Assembly (NCBI GenBank): GCA_014381545.1
Contig: JACNLL010000066.1
Span: 1 to 47,552 of the forward strand
Direction of reading: 5' to 3'
DNA: 47,552 nt
Source: Candidatus Desulfaltia bathyphila
GTDB taxonomy: Bacteria; Desulfobacterota; Desulfobacteria; Desulfobacterales; ETH-SRB1
A program made the translations under genes and the position numbers. A model generated the notes under the pieces. That model searched no databases. It saw nothing but the letters and a program-made list of their open reading frames with translations, and was not told the origin of the DNA. Shown in pieces: positions 10,289-19,832 of this stretch (its first letter is position 1; the number at the start of each line of letters is the position of its first letter).

Positions 10289-11635
10289 ATGAAAAAATTT
10301 GTCTTGCCGGCTACAATTCTGATATTAATATTCCTATCTTTTATCACCCTCAACCCAGAAACCTCCATTGCCAAAGGAATTGGCAGCTCAAGTCAATGTG
10401 TTAATTGCCATACAAACGTATCGAAACTGATCCGTCTTAGCTGGGAGATCGAAAAGATCAAGCCAAAACCAGGTAAATCCGCTGAAACATCCGGTGAAGG
10501 GTGAGGCGGACCTCTGGCTCCGTTGGAGCTTTATGAAAAGGTTTATGTCAATCCTTCTTTCTTAAAAACCGCGCATGGAGAAATCAGATGCGAGACCTGT
10601 CATAACGGGAATCCCAAAGATCCGGATTGGCAGACCGCTCACACCGGTATCGTTAGAGACCCCACCTTTCCTGAGGCCAACAAAGCTTGCGGGGAATGCC
10701 ACGAAGACATTGCCGCAACCGCCACAAGCAGCCTCCATTATACGTTGGCCCCATTTTCAAGCATTATAAAAAAGCGAGCCAACAAAAAAGATAAAGAGGT
10801 TTTTAAAAAGGTTTGCCTGGCAAAAGATAAACACTGCAACGCTTGTCACTCCAGTTGTGGTCAGTGCCATGTAAGCCGTCCTAATTACGCCAAAGGCGGC
10901 TTTCTGGCCGGTCATCTCTTCCAGAAAAAACCGTGTATGGACACAACATGTTCGAGCTGCCACAGCGGCCGGGTGTACGGAGAATTTACAGGTTTAAACG
11001 ACGGATATCCGGCAGATGTTCATTATGAGAAAAAGGAGATGACATGCATGGACTGCCACACCGGAGAAGAGATGCACGCTGATGCCTCAGGTCTGTCCAG
11101 CAGGTTTGATCTTCCCGAGCGACCGGTATGCAAAAAATGCCACCCAAATGTTCTGTCTGAAAAACCTGAAACCAGATCGCATAGCATTCACAGAGAGAAG
11201 GTTGCATGCCAGGTCTGTCATGCTGTAGCCAATAAAAACTGCTTTGGTTGCCATGTGGGAACCGATAAAAAAGGGCTCCCCTTTTACAAGTCCGGAGAGA
11301 CCAAAATGCTCTTTAAAATCGGACTCAACATAAACAAGACAAACGAGAGGCCTTATAACTATGTGGTTTTGCGCCATCCGCCGGCAGATCCGGGACTGTT
11401 TGATTTTTATGTAAAGAATGGACTGGCGGATTTTGATAAGCTTCCGACCTGGAAGCTTGATACACCCCACAGTATTCAGCGGATAACCCCGCAGAACAAG
11501 ACCTGTAATAATTGTCACGACAATGCTTCACTGTTTCTGCAAAAACAGGATGTAACCAGCTGGGAATTAAATGCTAATGCCGGTGTAATCGTTCCAGACA
11601 ATAAGATACCGGAACCTGTAAAAATTGTAAATTAA
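10289..11635 (+). CDS. Exported multiheme (11 x CxxCH) cytochrome c, candidate selenoprotein with UGA (Sec) at 10502-10504
   Basis: Track ORFs 10289-10504 and 10523-11635 are in the same frame and separated only by TGA plus six sense codons; signal-like N-terminus; 1 CxxCH before and 10 after the TGA. Confidence 0.75.
10505..10530 (+). promoter_or_regulatory. Candidate bacterial SECIS element
   Basis: GCTCC(10517-10521)-GTT-GGAGC(10525-10529) hairpin; apical loop begins with G, 17 nt after the UGA. Confidence 0.6.
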
Positions 11636-11652
11636 TAAAGAAAGCTCAATAA

Positions 11653-11711
11653 TGATGGCGTCGTAAAAAGTCACGAATTTAACTGCAGATGGCTAAGTAA
11701 AAAGGTTCATA
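11653..11711. repeat. Family 1 MITE-like half copy
   Basis: TGATGGCGTCGTAAAAAGTCACGAATTTAACTGCAGATGGCTAAGTAAAAAGGTTCATA; near reverse complement of the 33780-33839 arm. Confidence 0.8.
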
Positions 11712-11741
11712 AATAACTAATTTAATATTAAGGAGGGAAAA

Positions 11742-12323
11742 ATGAAGCACGTTAAAAAAACATTGATTTTATCATTGGCGCTTGTTTTTATTTTAAGCGG
11801 GCTTGCCTTTGCAGGATTCGCTTACAAGGTAAAAAAGGCTCATATCGGTGGGGATGTCACGCCTTCGCAGGCCGTTGAGATGATTGAAAAAGATCCCGGC
11901 CATACCTTTTTAATTGATTGCAGAACACGCGCCGAATATCAATTGATCGGCCACCCCAAAGGAGCCTGCAATATCCCTTTACAATTCTGGACCGGCAAGT
12001 TCGGAAAGAAAAAATATGGAATGACCGTTAATCCGGATTTTGGCAAGGATCTTCTGGCCCGGTTCAATCCAAAGACCGACACATTGTTATTTATGTGCCG
12101 GAGCGGCAGCAGGAGCTGCGCTGCATGCAACGAAGCGGTTAGGGCGGGATTTGCCGAAAACAAGGTGTTTAATGTAATGGGCGGTTTTGAAGGGGGCAAG
12201 GTAAAATGCAAATCAAGCGCCTATTGCGGCCAGCGCAAGCTTGGTGGCTGGCGCAATGAAGGACTTCCCTGGTCCTATAGCATAAATAAAAAACTGGTTT
12301 ATCAACCTGATCTTGCAAAATAG
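11742..12323 (+). CDS. Exported rhodanese-like sulfurtransferase
   Basis: N-terminal signal peptide; FLIDCRTRAEYQLIGHPKGACNIP; active-site CRSGSR. Confidence 0.9.
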   Translation: MKHVKKTLILSLALVFILSGLAFAGFAYKVKKAHIGGDVTPSQAVEMIEKDPGHTFLIDCRTRAEYQLIGHPKGACNIPLQFWTGKFGKKKYGMTVNPDFGKDLLARFNPKTDTLLFMCRSGSRSCAACNEAVRAGFAENKVFNVMGGFEGGKVKCKSSAYCGQRKLGGWRNEGLPWSYSINKKLVYQPDLAK

Positions 12324-12368
12324 TAGAGCATTTCATTAAAACAATGATCATATAGAATAGCATTTTTC

Positions 12369-12450
12369 TGTCATTGCGAGAAGCGGAGCGACGAAGCAAT
12401 CCCTTTTTGTGTAAGGCATTGAGATTGCTTCGCTATCGCTCGCAATGACA
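12369..12450. repeat. REP-like palindromic repeat
   Basis: TGTCATTGCGAG...GAAGCAATCCC and GAGATTGCTTCGC...CTCGCAATGACA inverted arms. Confidence 0.8.
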
Positions 12451-12622
12451 ATTATGATGTAAACCTTTTGGTGAAATATTCTAATAATCACACTTTTATA
12501 TAAACGATTAAAGGCTCACACTGACACAAGTGTGGGCCTTTATTGTTGAGCGCCTGCCGGCATTTCCGGCAATCCAAAAAATAATCTTGCCAAAAAATCG
12601 AAGCAATGCAATAATTTTTAAG

Positions 12623-13504
12623 ATGGAACATATTGCAGAACAAGACAGATTTCGCCGGATCAGCAGGGTCTTATGGATTGTCTTGATCCTGAACTTTGGC
12701 GTTGCGGCTGCCAAGCTGTTTTATGGTTGGTTGACGAATAGCGCCAGCATTATGGCAGATGGCTATCATTCATTGTCCGACGGTTCATCCAACATTATCG
12801 GTCTGTTCGGAATATGGATGGCTTCCAGGCCCAGAGATGAACGCCATCCTTACGGTCATGCCAAGTATGAGAGCCTTGCCTCAGCAGGCATTGCTCTGCT
12901 CCTCTTTCTGGTCTGTTTCAACATCCTGAGCAACTCGGCAGAACGCTTCTCTCATCCTGTCCAGCCCGAAATTGACGCGACAAGCTTCGTAGTCATGGCG
13001 ATTACCTTATTGGTTAATATTGTGGTTATGCTATATGAGCGCAATAAGGGCCGCTTGCTCCAAAGTCAAATATTGATATCAGACTCACTCCACACCGCGG
13101 CAGATATCTTTACTACCTCTTCCGTAATAATTGGCCTTTTAGTCATTCGGGCAGGATATCCGATCGTCGATCCTATAATAGCATGTTTAATCAGCATATT
13201 CATCGGCTACGCTGGAATCAAGATCCTTAAAACAAGTTTCAAAGTACTTGTCGATTCGGCGGCTGTGGATAAAGAACAGATAAAGACCATAGCCATGGCT
13301 ATAAACGGCATTGAAGATTGCCACAAAATAAGAAGCCGTGGTTGGGAGGGATATATTCACGTTGATATGCATTGTCATATCAAGCGCTATATTTCTTTAG
13401 ACAAGGCGCATAAGATAGCACATTTAGTCGAAGATAAAATCAAGGAAAATATCCATGGCATTAAGGATGTCACCATCCACATAGAACCATACCGGGATAA
13501 ATGA
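12623..13504 (+). CDS. Cation diffusion facilitator family transporter
   Basis: SASIMADGYHSLSDGSSNIIGL, DERHPYGHAKYESLAS, DSLHTAADI; ORF opens at 12530 but in-frame ATG at 12623 (MEHIAEQDRF) fits better. Confidence 0.92.
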   Translation: MEHIAEQDRFRRISRVLWIVLILNFGVAAAKLFYGWLTNSASIMADGYHSLSDGSSNIIGLFGIWMASRPRDERHPYGHAKYESLASAGIALLLFLVCFNILSNSAERFSHPVQPEIDATSFVVMAITLLVNIVVMLYERNKGRLLQSQILISDSLHTAADIFTTSSVIIGLLVIRAGYPIVDPIIACLISIFIGYAGIKILKTSFKVLVDSAAVDKEQIKTIAMAINGIEDCHKIRSRGWEGYIHVDMHCHIKRYISLDKAHKIAHLVEDKIKENIHGIKDVTIHIEPYRDK

Positions 13505-13535
13505 AAAAACAAAGCCCTGCAGGACAAAATCATCT

Positions 13536-15398
13536 ATGGCAGACCGCTTGAAACCTATTGTTTTAGTTTCCACTCCATGGCCCCTTTATAGCCGGCCATC
13601 GATTCAGCTTGGAGCATTAAAGGCCTATTTGAAATCCAAGTTTCCGAAACTGCAAATAAAGGCGCTTCACCTGTATTTAAAGGTAGCGGAAAGAATCGGC
13701 TACAAACTTTATCATGAAATTTCGGAAAGGACATGGCCCGCGGAATCAATATATGCGGCCCTGTTATTTCCTAAGCAGCTTAATGAAATTAAAAAGGTTT
13801 TTTATCGCGAGGCAAAAAACAATACAGGGCTTCGAAAAACCGACTTTGATGCGCTCACAGCCAGGATTAAAGAAGTATCCGACAACATGATAAAGGCTAT
13901 AGACTGGGGTAAATTCGGGCTCGTTGGTTTTTCAATCTGTCTTTGTCAACTCACTTCCTCTCTTTATTTTATCAGAAAAATAAAAAAAAGCTTTCCGAAT
14001 CTTCGTATAGTGACGGGCGGTTCGGTATTTGCCGGAGATACGATCTATCAGCTGCTTGAGACATTCAGCGAGATAGACTATGTAGTTAGCAGCGAAGGTG
14101 AGCTGCCTGTGGCCGGATTAATCCGTTATTTAATGAAATCTGACGGCAACAGTAAAACACCTTCTATTCCCGGACTTGTATCAAGAAACGGTTCCAATAT
14201 AATCGGTGATGTTTCATTTAATCAAATAAATGATATAACCTCATTGCCGCCGCCCGATTATGATGATTACTTTGATTTGCTTAAAACATTTAGACCGGAT
14301 AAAACCTTTTTCCCGACTTTGTGTGCCGAAATTTCCAGAGGCTGCTGGTGGAAATCTATAACAAAATCGGGTGAACAAAAAGGCTGCGCCTTTTGCAATC
14401 TTAATCTTCAGTGGAGCGGCTACAGAAAAAAAAGGGCTAAGCAGGTTGCATCTGAAATTGACTATCTGACAAAAAAGCATAAAACCCTGTCTATCGCCTT
14501 CATGGATAATCTGCTTCCGTTGAGGGAGAGTGAGGAAATATTTTTACGCCTTCATAACCTGGGCAAAGATCTGCGCATGTTTGCAGAGATACGGGCAACC
14601 ACGTCATATGAGGTGTTAAAAGCCATGCGCTTAGCCGGTGTTGAAGAGGTTCAGATAGGCATTGAAGCATTAAGCACCCGGCTTCTCAAAAAGTTTAATA
14701 AAGGGACTACCTGCATCCAGAATCTGGAAGTAATGAAACATTGCGAGGAACTCGGCATTGCCGACATATCAAACCTGATTCTTTGCTTTCCCGGAAGTGA
14801 TATAACCGATGTAAAGGAAACTTTGCGCGCCATTGATTTTGCATTCCCTTTTCACCCATTAAGAGTCGTTAACTTCTGGTTAGGGCTTGGAAGCCCTGTC
14901 TGGGATAACCGGCATGCCTCCGGCCTTACAGCGGTTTTTAACCACCCCAACTATGCCGCATTATTTCCACCGGATGTTTTTCAATCGATTAGTTTTATGA
15001 TACAATCTTTTAGAATGGACCGTGTATATCAGAAAAAATTGTGGCAACCTGTTAAGAAAAAGGTAAAAGCCTGGAAAAAGTCGTATGCCGAACTCCACAG
15101 CGGTCTTTCATATTCACCAATTCTCAGCTTTCGTGACGGAGGCGATTTTTTGATCATCCGTCAAAAACGCCCGGGAGCGGATCCGCTGACGCATCGTGTG
15201 AACGGAATCTACAGAGATATATACCTTTTTTGCCGGACCAATCGTTCGTTAAAACGTATTATAGCCAATTTTCCGCAGATAGGTGAAGACAGGATTATAA
15301 AATTTTTAAAGATGATGAGGAGTAAAAGGTTGATATACGAAGAAAATAATAGATACCTCAGTCTCGCTGTAAGACCTTTGGAAAAGGAAGAAAAATAA
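13536..15398 (+). CDS. B12-binding/radical SAM protein resembling the RiPP-maturation (SRGCWW) subgroup
   Basis: N-terminal B12-binding-like fold; EISRGCWWKSITKSGEQKGCAFCNLNLQWSGYRKK cluster motif. Confidence 0.85.
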   Translation: MADRLKPIVLVSTPWPLYSRPSIQLGALKAYLKSKFPKLQIKALHLYLKVAERIGYKLYHEISERTWPAESIYAALLFPKQLNEIKKVFYREAKNNTGLRKTDFDALTARIKEVSDNMIKAIDWGKFGLVGFSICLCQLTSSLYFIRKIKKSFPNLRIVTGGSVFAGDTIYQLLETFSEIDYVVSSEGELPVAGLIRYLMKSDGNSKTPSIPGLVSRNGSNIIGDVSFNQINDITSLPPPDYDDYFDLLKTFRPDKTFFPTLCAEISRGCWWKSITKSGEQKGCAFCNLNLQWSGYRKKRAKQVASEIDYLTKKHKTLSIAFMDNLLPLRESEEIFLRLHNLGKDLRMFAEIRATTSYEVLKAMRLAGVEEVQIGIEALSTRLLKKFNKGTTCIQNLEVMKHCEELGIADISNLILCFPGSDITDVKETLRAIDFAFPFHPLRVVNFWLGLGSPVWDNRHASGLTAVFNHPNYAALFPPDVFQSISFMIQSFRMDRVYQKKLWQPVKKKVKAWKKSYAELHSGLSYSPILSFRDGGDFLIIRQKRPGADPLTHRVNGIYRDIYLFCRTNRSLKRIIANFPQIGEDRIIKFLKMMRSKRLIYEENNRYLSLAVRPLEKEEK

Positions 15399-16468
15399 TG
15401 ATTAAAAACTTTCATGCAAACTGTCTTCCGGTTTTGATCGGAAGCCTTCCGATAGGCAACCACTCGGAAGCTATAAAGCTTGTTTATAAATATACCCCTG
15501 AAATACCATTATGGGTTCAATTGCCTGTTTTTAAAGAAGAAGGAATGCTGGCTCAATTTCTGCCGGGAATGCCCGGTCTAACCATTGAAAATGACAGATC
15601 ATTTATAGACACAGCCGGCAATAATTTTGACAATGAACTTGTTTCATTCTACGAAGATTACATAGCTGTAACTGAAGGCCTGGCCGATCTTTTATCGTCG
15701 CGATTTGCCCTTACAACCGATACAGCCACGGGTTTTTTTGAATTTATAAAACAGACCAAGACCCTTTCCAATCCTTTGATTGCAGTCAAAGGGCAAATCA
15801 CAGGCCCAATAACTTTCGGCACAGGTGTAAACGACCAAAATGGAAGATCTATTTTTTATAACCACCAGATAAGGGACGCTGCCGTAAAGCTATTGGCCAT
15901 GAAAAGCAAATGGCAGGTCAGGCAGCTTTCTCAATTCAAATGTCCGGTGATGATCTTTTTCGATGAGCCTGCCATTGCAGGATTCGGTTCATCTGCATTT
16001 ATCAGCATATCACGTGATGAGATTTTAAAATGCTTTGAAGAAACCTTTGAAGCAGTACACTCCGAAGGCGGCCTTGTTGGAATACATGTCTGCGCCAATG
16101 CAGACTGGTCGCTGGTTCTGGAATCTTCCGCAGATATTGTCAGCTTTGATGCCTATTCCTTTTTTGACAGGTTCATTCTTTACCCTGAGCAAATTAAGAG
16201 GTTTATGGATTCGGGCCGCATCCTGGCATGGGGGATTGTGCCGACCTCAAATGCTGAAGATATTGACAGAGAAACAACCGATTCGCTTGTATCAAAATGG
16301 GAGGATAAGGCTGCTCAAATAGAGCTGCTCGGCATTGACAGGTCGCAAATACTGGCTCAGTCCCTTATAACTCCAAGTTGCGGTACAGGGTCACTGAACA
16401 TAGAAAGTGCAATAAAGGTGCTTGATTTGACGAAAGAGGTTTCAAGGCGGTTGAGAAATAAAAAATAA
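15398..16468 (+). CDS. MetE/UROD-superfamily methyltransferase-like protein
   Basis: VKGQITGPITFG, FFDEPAIAGFG, GIHVCANADW and LITPSCGTGSL candidate zinc ligands. Confidence 0.85.
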   Translation: MIKNFHANCLPVLIGSLPIGNHSEAIKLVYKYTPEIPLWVQLPVFKEEGMLAQFLPGMPGLTIENDRSFIDTAGNNFDNELVSFYEDYIAVTEGLADLLSSRFALTTDTATGFFEFIKQTKTLSNPLIAVKGQITGPITFGTGVNDQNGRSIFYNHQIRDAAVKLLAMKSKWQVRQLSQFKCPVMIFFDEPAIAGFGSSAFISISRDEILKCFEETFEAVHSEGGLVGIHVCANADWSLVLESSADIVSFDAYSFFDRFILYPEQIKRFMDSGRILAWGIVPTSNAEDIDRETTDSLVSKWEDKAAQIELLGIDRSQILAQSLITPSCGTGSLNIESAIKVLDLTKEVSRRLRNKK

Positions 16469-16478
16469 GGAGGAAACA

Positions 16479-16730
16479 ATGAGTAATATAAGGATGTACG
16501 GAGAAATTCGCACTGATTACGATTGTGAAGCCACGGGCCTTCCGGCAGAAAGATGGGGAGAAGCGGTATTCAAGGTTGGGGAGGAAGATATTGTTTTGGA
16601 AGTAAGCGTGGAAGAAAATGTAATAGTATCAATAATGGCAGGAGATGATGCTGTGTGGAAGGGCACTCTCGAAGGCTTAAAGAAGATGCTTAAAGGTGAA
16701 ATCAAAATGAACTCCCAGCCCGCTGGATGA
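16479..16730 (+). CDS. Small conserved-looking 83-aa protein of unknown function
   Basis: Good RBS (AAGGAGG) 10 nt downstream of the MetE-like gene. Confidence 0.65.
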   Translation: MSNIRMYGEIRTDYDCEATGLPAERWGEAVFKVGEEDIVLEVSVEENVIVSIMAGDDAVWKGTLEGLKKMLKGEIKMNSQPAG

Positions 16731-16837
16731 AAACCGGTCGACGATTATTTCGTATTTTCAATCTATCACCTCAATTGAGCGAAAAGCTTAATTGATAGTT
16801 GTCAGGGGCCAGCAATCAGGTGTTGAACCCATCAACA

Positions 16838-17791
16838 TTACAACAAGAAATTGATAATATATTTTGCGGCAAGCAGCACTATTATAATTGCAAGAATGAT
16901 TTTAATTATCTTTGCGGGCATAAATTTCTGCAATCTTGCCCCGCAGTACATGCCTGCAAGACCGCCTGCTCCAAACAGCGCGCCCAGCGCCCAGTCAGGA
17001 GCAATCGCCAGGCCTGTATGCGCATAATACGGCGCTATTATTGTGTAAAAAATTACCCCTGCAACAGAGGTCAACAATGTGCCTAAAAGCGCTGCTCCTG
17101 CTATCGTATATACCGGAAGGGCGAAAACAGCCATAAGAAACGGGGCGATAATTGCACCGCCCCCTATTCCATAAGTTCCGCCGATTATTCCAACAACAAA
17201 TGTAAGCGCAAACAATGCAATAGTATTAAAGGTGAAAGTTTCATCATAAAAACTATAGGTGTAACGAGTCAATGAAAACTTGACTGTTTTAATCCTGACC
17301 TCATGATCATGGCCGGATTCATCGCCCTTCCTGATTTTATCGAACTTTTGCTTGAATCTTTCTTCAAGCTCTTTGGTTTTTTGTGTTTTACCGCCTTTTT
17401 GTATTAAAGTATAAAAGAGCCTTAGCCCGATATAAAGTAGAACGCACCCGACGAAAAATTTAAAATTCTTCGGATCAGGAAGATATTTTATCCGAATAAT
17501 AGCCCCGATAAAAACACCGGGAAGCGTGCCTGCAATAATTACCCATGCAAGAGGCCACGCCATCCTTCCTTCCTTGATATATCTGTACACACCGCTGGGA
17601 ATTGCGACAATATTGTAAACAAGATTTGTTGGGCTTACAGCAGGGCTGATAAAACCAAGAACGCTGACCTGAAAGGGCAAAAGAAGAAAGGCTCCGGACA
17701 CCCCCCCCATGGAGGTAAATGTGGAAACAACAAATGCGACAATAAAAGGTATTAACGGGGATACATGGACTCCTGAAACTTCAAAATACAT
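16838..17791 (-). CDS. TauE/SafE (TSUP) family sulfite/sulfonate exporter-like protein
   Basis: Multi-TM; GGVSGAFLLLPFQVSVLGFISPAVSPTNLVYNI; GIIGGTYGIGGGAIIAPFL. Confidence 0.9.
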   Translation of the reverse strand: MYFEVSGVHVSPLIPFIVAFVVSTFTSMGGVSGAFLLLPFQVSVLGFISPAVSPTNLVYNIVAIPSGVYRYIKEGRMAWPLAWVIIAGTLPGVFIGAIIRIKYLPDPKNFKFFVGCVLLYIGLRLFYTLIQKGGKTQKTKELEERFKQKFDKIRKGDESGHDHEVRIKTVKFSLTRYTYSFYDETFTFNTIALFALTFVVGIIGGTYGIGGGAIIAPFLMAVFALPVYTIAGAALLGTLLTSVAGVIFYTIIAPYYAHTGLAIAPDWALGALFGAGGLAGMYCGARLQKFMPAKIIKIILAIIIVLLAAKYIINFLL

Positions 17792-17933
17792 AGCTTAGCC
17801 CTCCTGTGTTATGGTTGGAGAAATTCCACTTTTTTATGATATGTGATATAAAAGAGTATTATGTTATATTGTTATATATAATTAAACAACTGAAACAAGT
17901 AACACTTGCGCCAATATTTTTTTCAATAAAAAC

Positions 17934-17978
17934 TTGACAATAACGTAATTATGCTATAGCATTTATAACATAATTACG
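17934..17978 (+). promoter_or_regulatory. hsdM promoter with nested palindromic operator
   Basis: TTGACA 17934-17939; CGTAATTATG (17944-17953) / CATAATTACG (17969-17978) perfect inverted repeat; nested 12-nt palindrome ATGCTATAGCAT (17951-17962). Confidence 0.7.
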
Positions 17979-17987
17979 GGGGGAGTC

Positions 17988-19811
17988 ATGTTGGAAATCA
18001 GAGATATCAGCAAGGTTGTGAGGGAGATCAGACGCAGATTGAACATGAGCCAGGAAGAGCTTGCCGCAAAACTCGAGGTTTCATTTGCCACGGTAAACCG
18101 ATGGGAGAATGAAAAAATCAAGCCGCGGGGCAAGGCAAGAAAGGCTATTTTTGCATTGATTGAGGAGATTGGACTTGAGCAGAGTGATCTTGAAAAGGCA
18201 CAAGACAGTGCTGGCCTTGTAAAGAAACGCCCCAGAAAAATATCTAAAAACGATGTTCTCGGTGCTAAATCCATGGAGCAGATGCTTTGGAGCGCCGCAT
18301 GTTCTATCCGGGGGGAAAAGGATGCTCCAAAATTTAAAGATTATATCTTGCCGCTTGTATTTATAAAAAGGCTTTCAGATGTATTTGAAGATGAAGTGGA
18401 TAGGCTTTCCGAAACATATGGCAACAGGGAGACAGCGCTTTCAATTATCGACGCTGACAATACCCTTGTAAGATTTTTTATACCGCCCGAGGCGCGCTGG
18501 CCGGTTGTCAGTGGGCGTGAGCAGTTTGACTGGCCCGAAGAACGCAGGCCCAAAACACTTGGAGAGCAGCTTACTTCAACAGTAAGGGCAATTGTTAAAA
18601 AGAACCCTGATCTTGGAGGTGTGATTGATATTGTTGACTATAATGAGACCCGAAACAATGAGCGAGAGATCAGTGATGCAGCTCTTTCCGGTGTCATTGA
18701 AGCACTTTCCGATCCACGCTACAGAATCGGTCTTTATGATGTTGAGCCTGATTTTCTTGGCAGGGCCTATGAATACCTTTTAAGAAAATTTGCTGAAGGA
18801 CAGGGCCAGAGCGCAGGCGAATTTTTTACTCCCACTGAAGTCGGCTGGCTGATGGCATATATTATGAGGCCGATGCAGGGCGAACAAGTTTATGACTATG
18901 CATGCGGATCAGCCGGGCTTTTAATAAAATGCGAACTTGCACTCCAGGAGCGTGAAATAAAAGTTCAGCGTCCCTTGAAGCTTCACGGACAGGAACTTAC
19001 GGGTTCCAGCTATGCCATAGCAAGAATGAATATGGTAATTCATGACATGACAGGGGAAATTTTGCGCGGAAACTCCATGGTCAACCCGAAATTCAGGGAA
19101 TCGGATTCCAGTCTGAAAAAGTTTGATATTGTTGTTGCAAATCCCATGTGGAACCAGCCGTTTGCCACAACTGTTTATGAAAATGATCCGTTTGACCGGT
19201 TTGAATCACAGGGCGGCGTCACAACCAGCAAGGGGGACTGGGCCTGGCTCCAGCATACAGTAGCATCGCTTAATCAGACCGGACGGGCTGCGGTTGTTAT
19301 TGACACAGGAGCTGTCACGCGCGGCAGTGGAAGCAGAACCCAAGACAAGGAAAAAAAGATACGCAAATGGTTTGTGGATAACGACCTGATTGAGGGGGTT
19401 ATTCTTCTTCCTGACAACCTTTTTTATAATACAACCGCAGCAGGGATAATTATTATATTCAATAAAAACAAACCGCCTGCAAGAAAAGGCAAAATTATAC
19501 TTGTTAATGCAAGCCAGGAATTCAAAAAAGGGAAACCCAAAAATTATATACCGGATAAAAGCATACAGAAAATCGCAGGTGCATTTATTAAAGGCGAAAA
19601 TGTAGAGCGTTTTGTAAAGGTTATTAAGACTGAGGAAGCAAAAGAGAATGATTACAACCTGTCGCCGTCAAGATATGTGGATACAAGCGAAAAAGAAACC
19701 TATCGTGAAATTCCAGAGTTATTGAACGAACTAAAAGCGTTTGAAAAGCAAGAGGTTAAAATAAACACAGAGCTAAAAGATGTGTTTTCTAAACTTGGAT
19801 ATAATTATTAA
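17988..19811 (+). CDS. hsdM: Type I restriction-modification methyltransferase with N-terminal XRE-type HTH
   Basis: HTH MSQEELAAKLEVSFATVNRWEN; QSAGEFFTPTEVGWLM; YDYACGSAGLL; VANPMW catalytic motif. Confidence 0.95.
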   Translation: MLEIRDISKVVREIRRRLNMSQEELAAKLEVSFATVNRWENEKIKPRGKARKAIFALIEEIGLEQSDLEKAQDSAGLVKKRPRKISKNDVLGAKSMEQMLWSAACSIRGEKDAPKFKDYILPLVFIKRLSDVFEDEVDRLSETYGNRETALSIIDADNTLVRFFIPPEARWPVVSGREQFDWPEERRPKTLGEQLTSTVRAIVKKNPDLGGVIDIVDYNETRNNEREISDAALSGVIEALSDPRYRIGLYDVEPDFLGRAYEYLLRKFAEGQGQSAGEFFTPTEVGWLMAYIMRPMQGEQVYDYACGSAGLLIKCELALQEREIKVQRPLKLHGQELTGSSYAIARMNMVIHDMTGEILRGNSMVNPKFRESDSSLKKFDIVVANPMWNQPFATTVYENDPFDRFESQGGVTTSKGDWAWLQHTVASLNQTGRAAVVIDTGAVTRGSGSRTQDKEKKIRKWFVDNDLIEGVILLPDNLFYNTTAAGIIIIFNKNKPPARKGKIILVNASQEFKKGKPKNYIPDKSIQKIAGAFIKGENVERFVKVIKTEEAKENDYNLSPSRYVDTSEKETYREIPELLNELKAFEKQEVKINTELKDVFSKLGYNY

Positions 19812-19832
19812 AAGTAACTTAGTGGCAATAAA

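Noticed and set aside
10523-11635. Separate cytochrome gene starting at TTG 10523
   Set aside because: Same frame as the upstream signal-peptide ORF, no own signal peptide and no convincing start; the fused UGA-containing gene is the better explanation, though a nonsense mutation cannot be excluded.
13536-16730. Firm RiPP biosynthetic gene cluster call
   Set aside because: No clear precursor peptide, protease or exporter is visible; only the radical SAM subgroup resemblance supports it.
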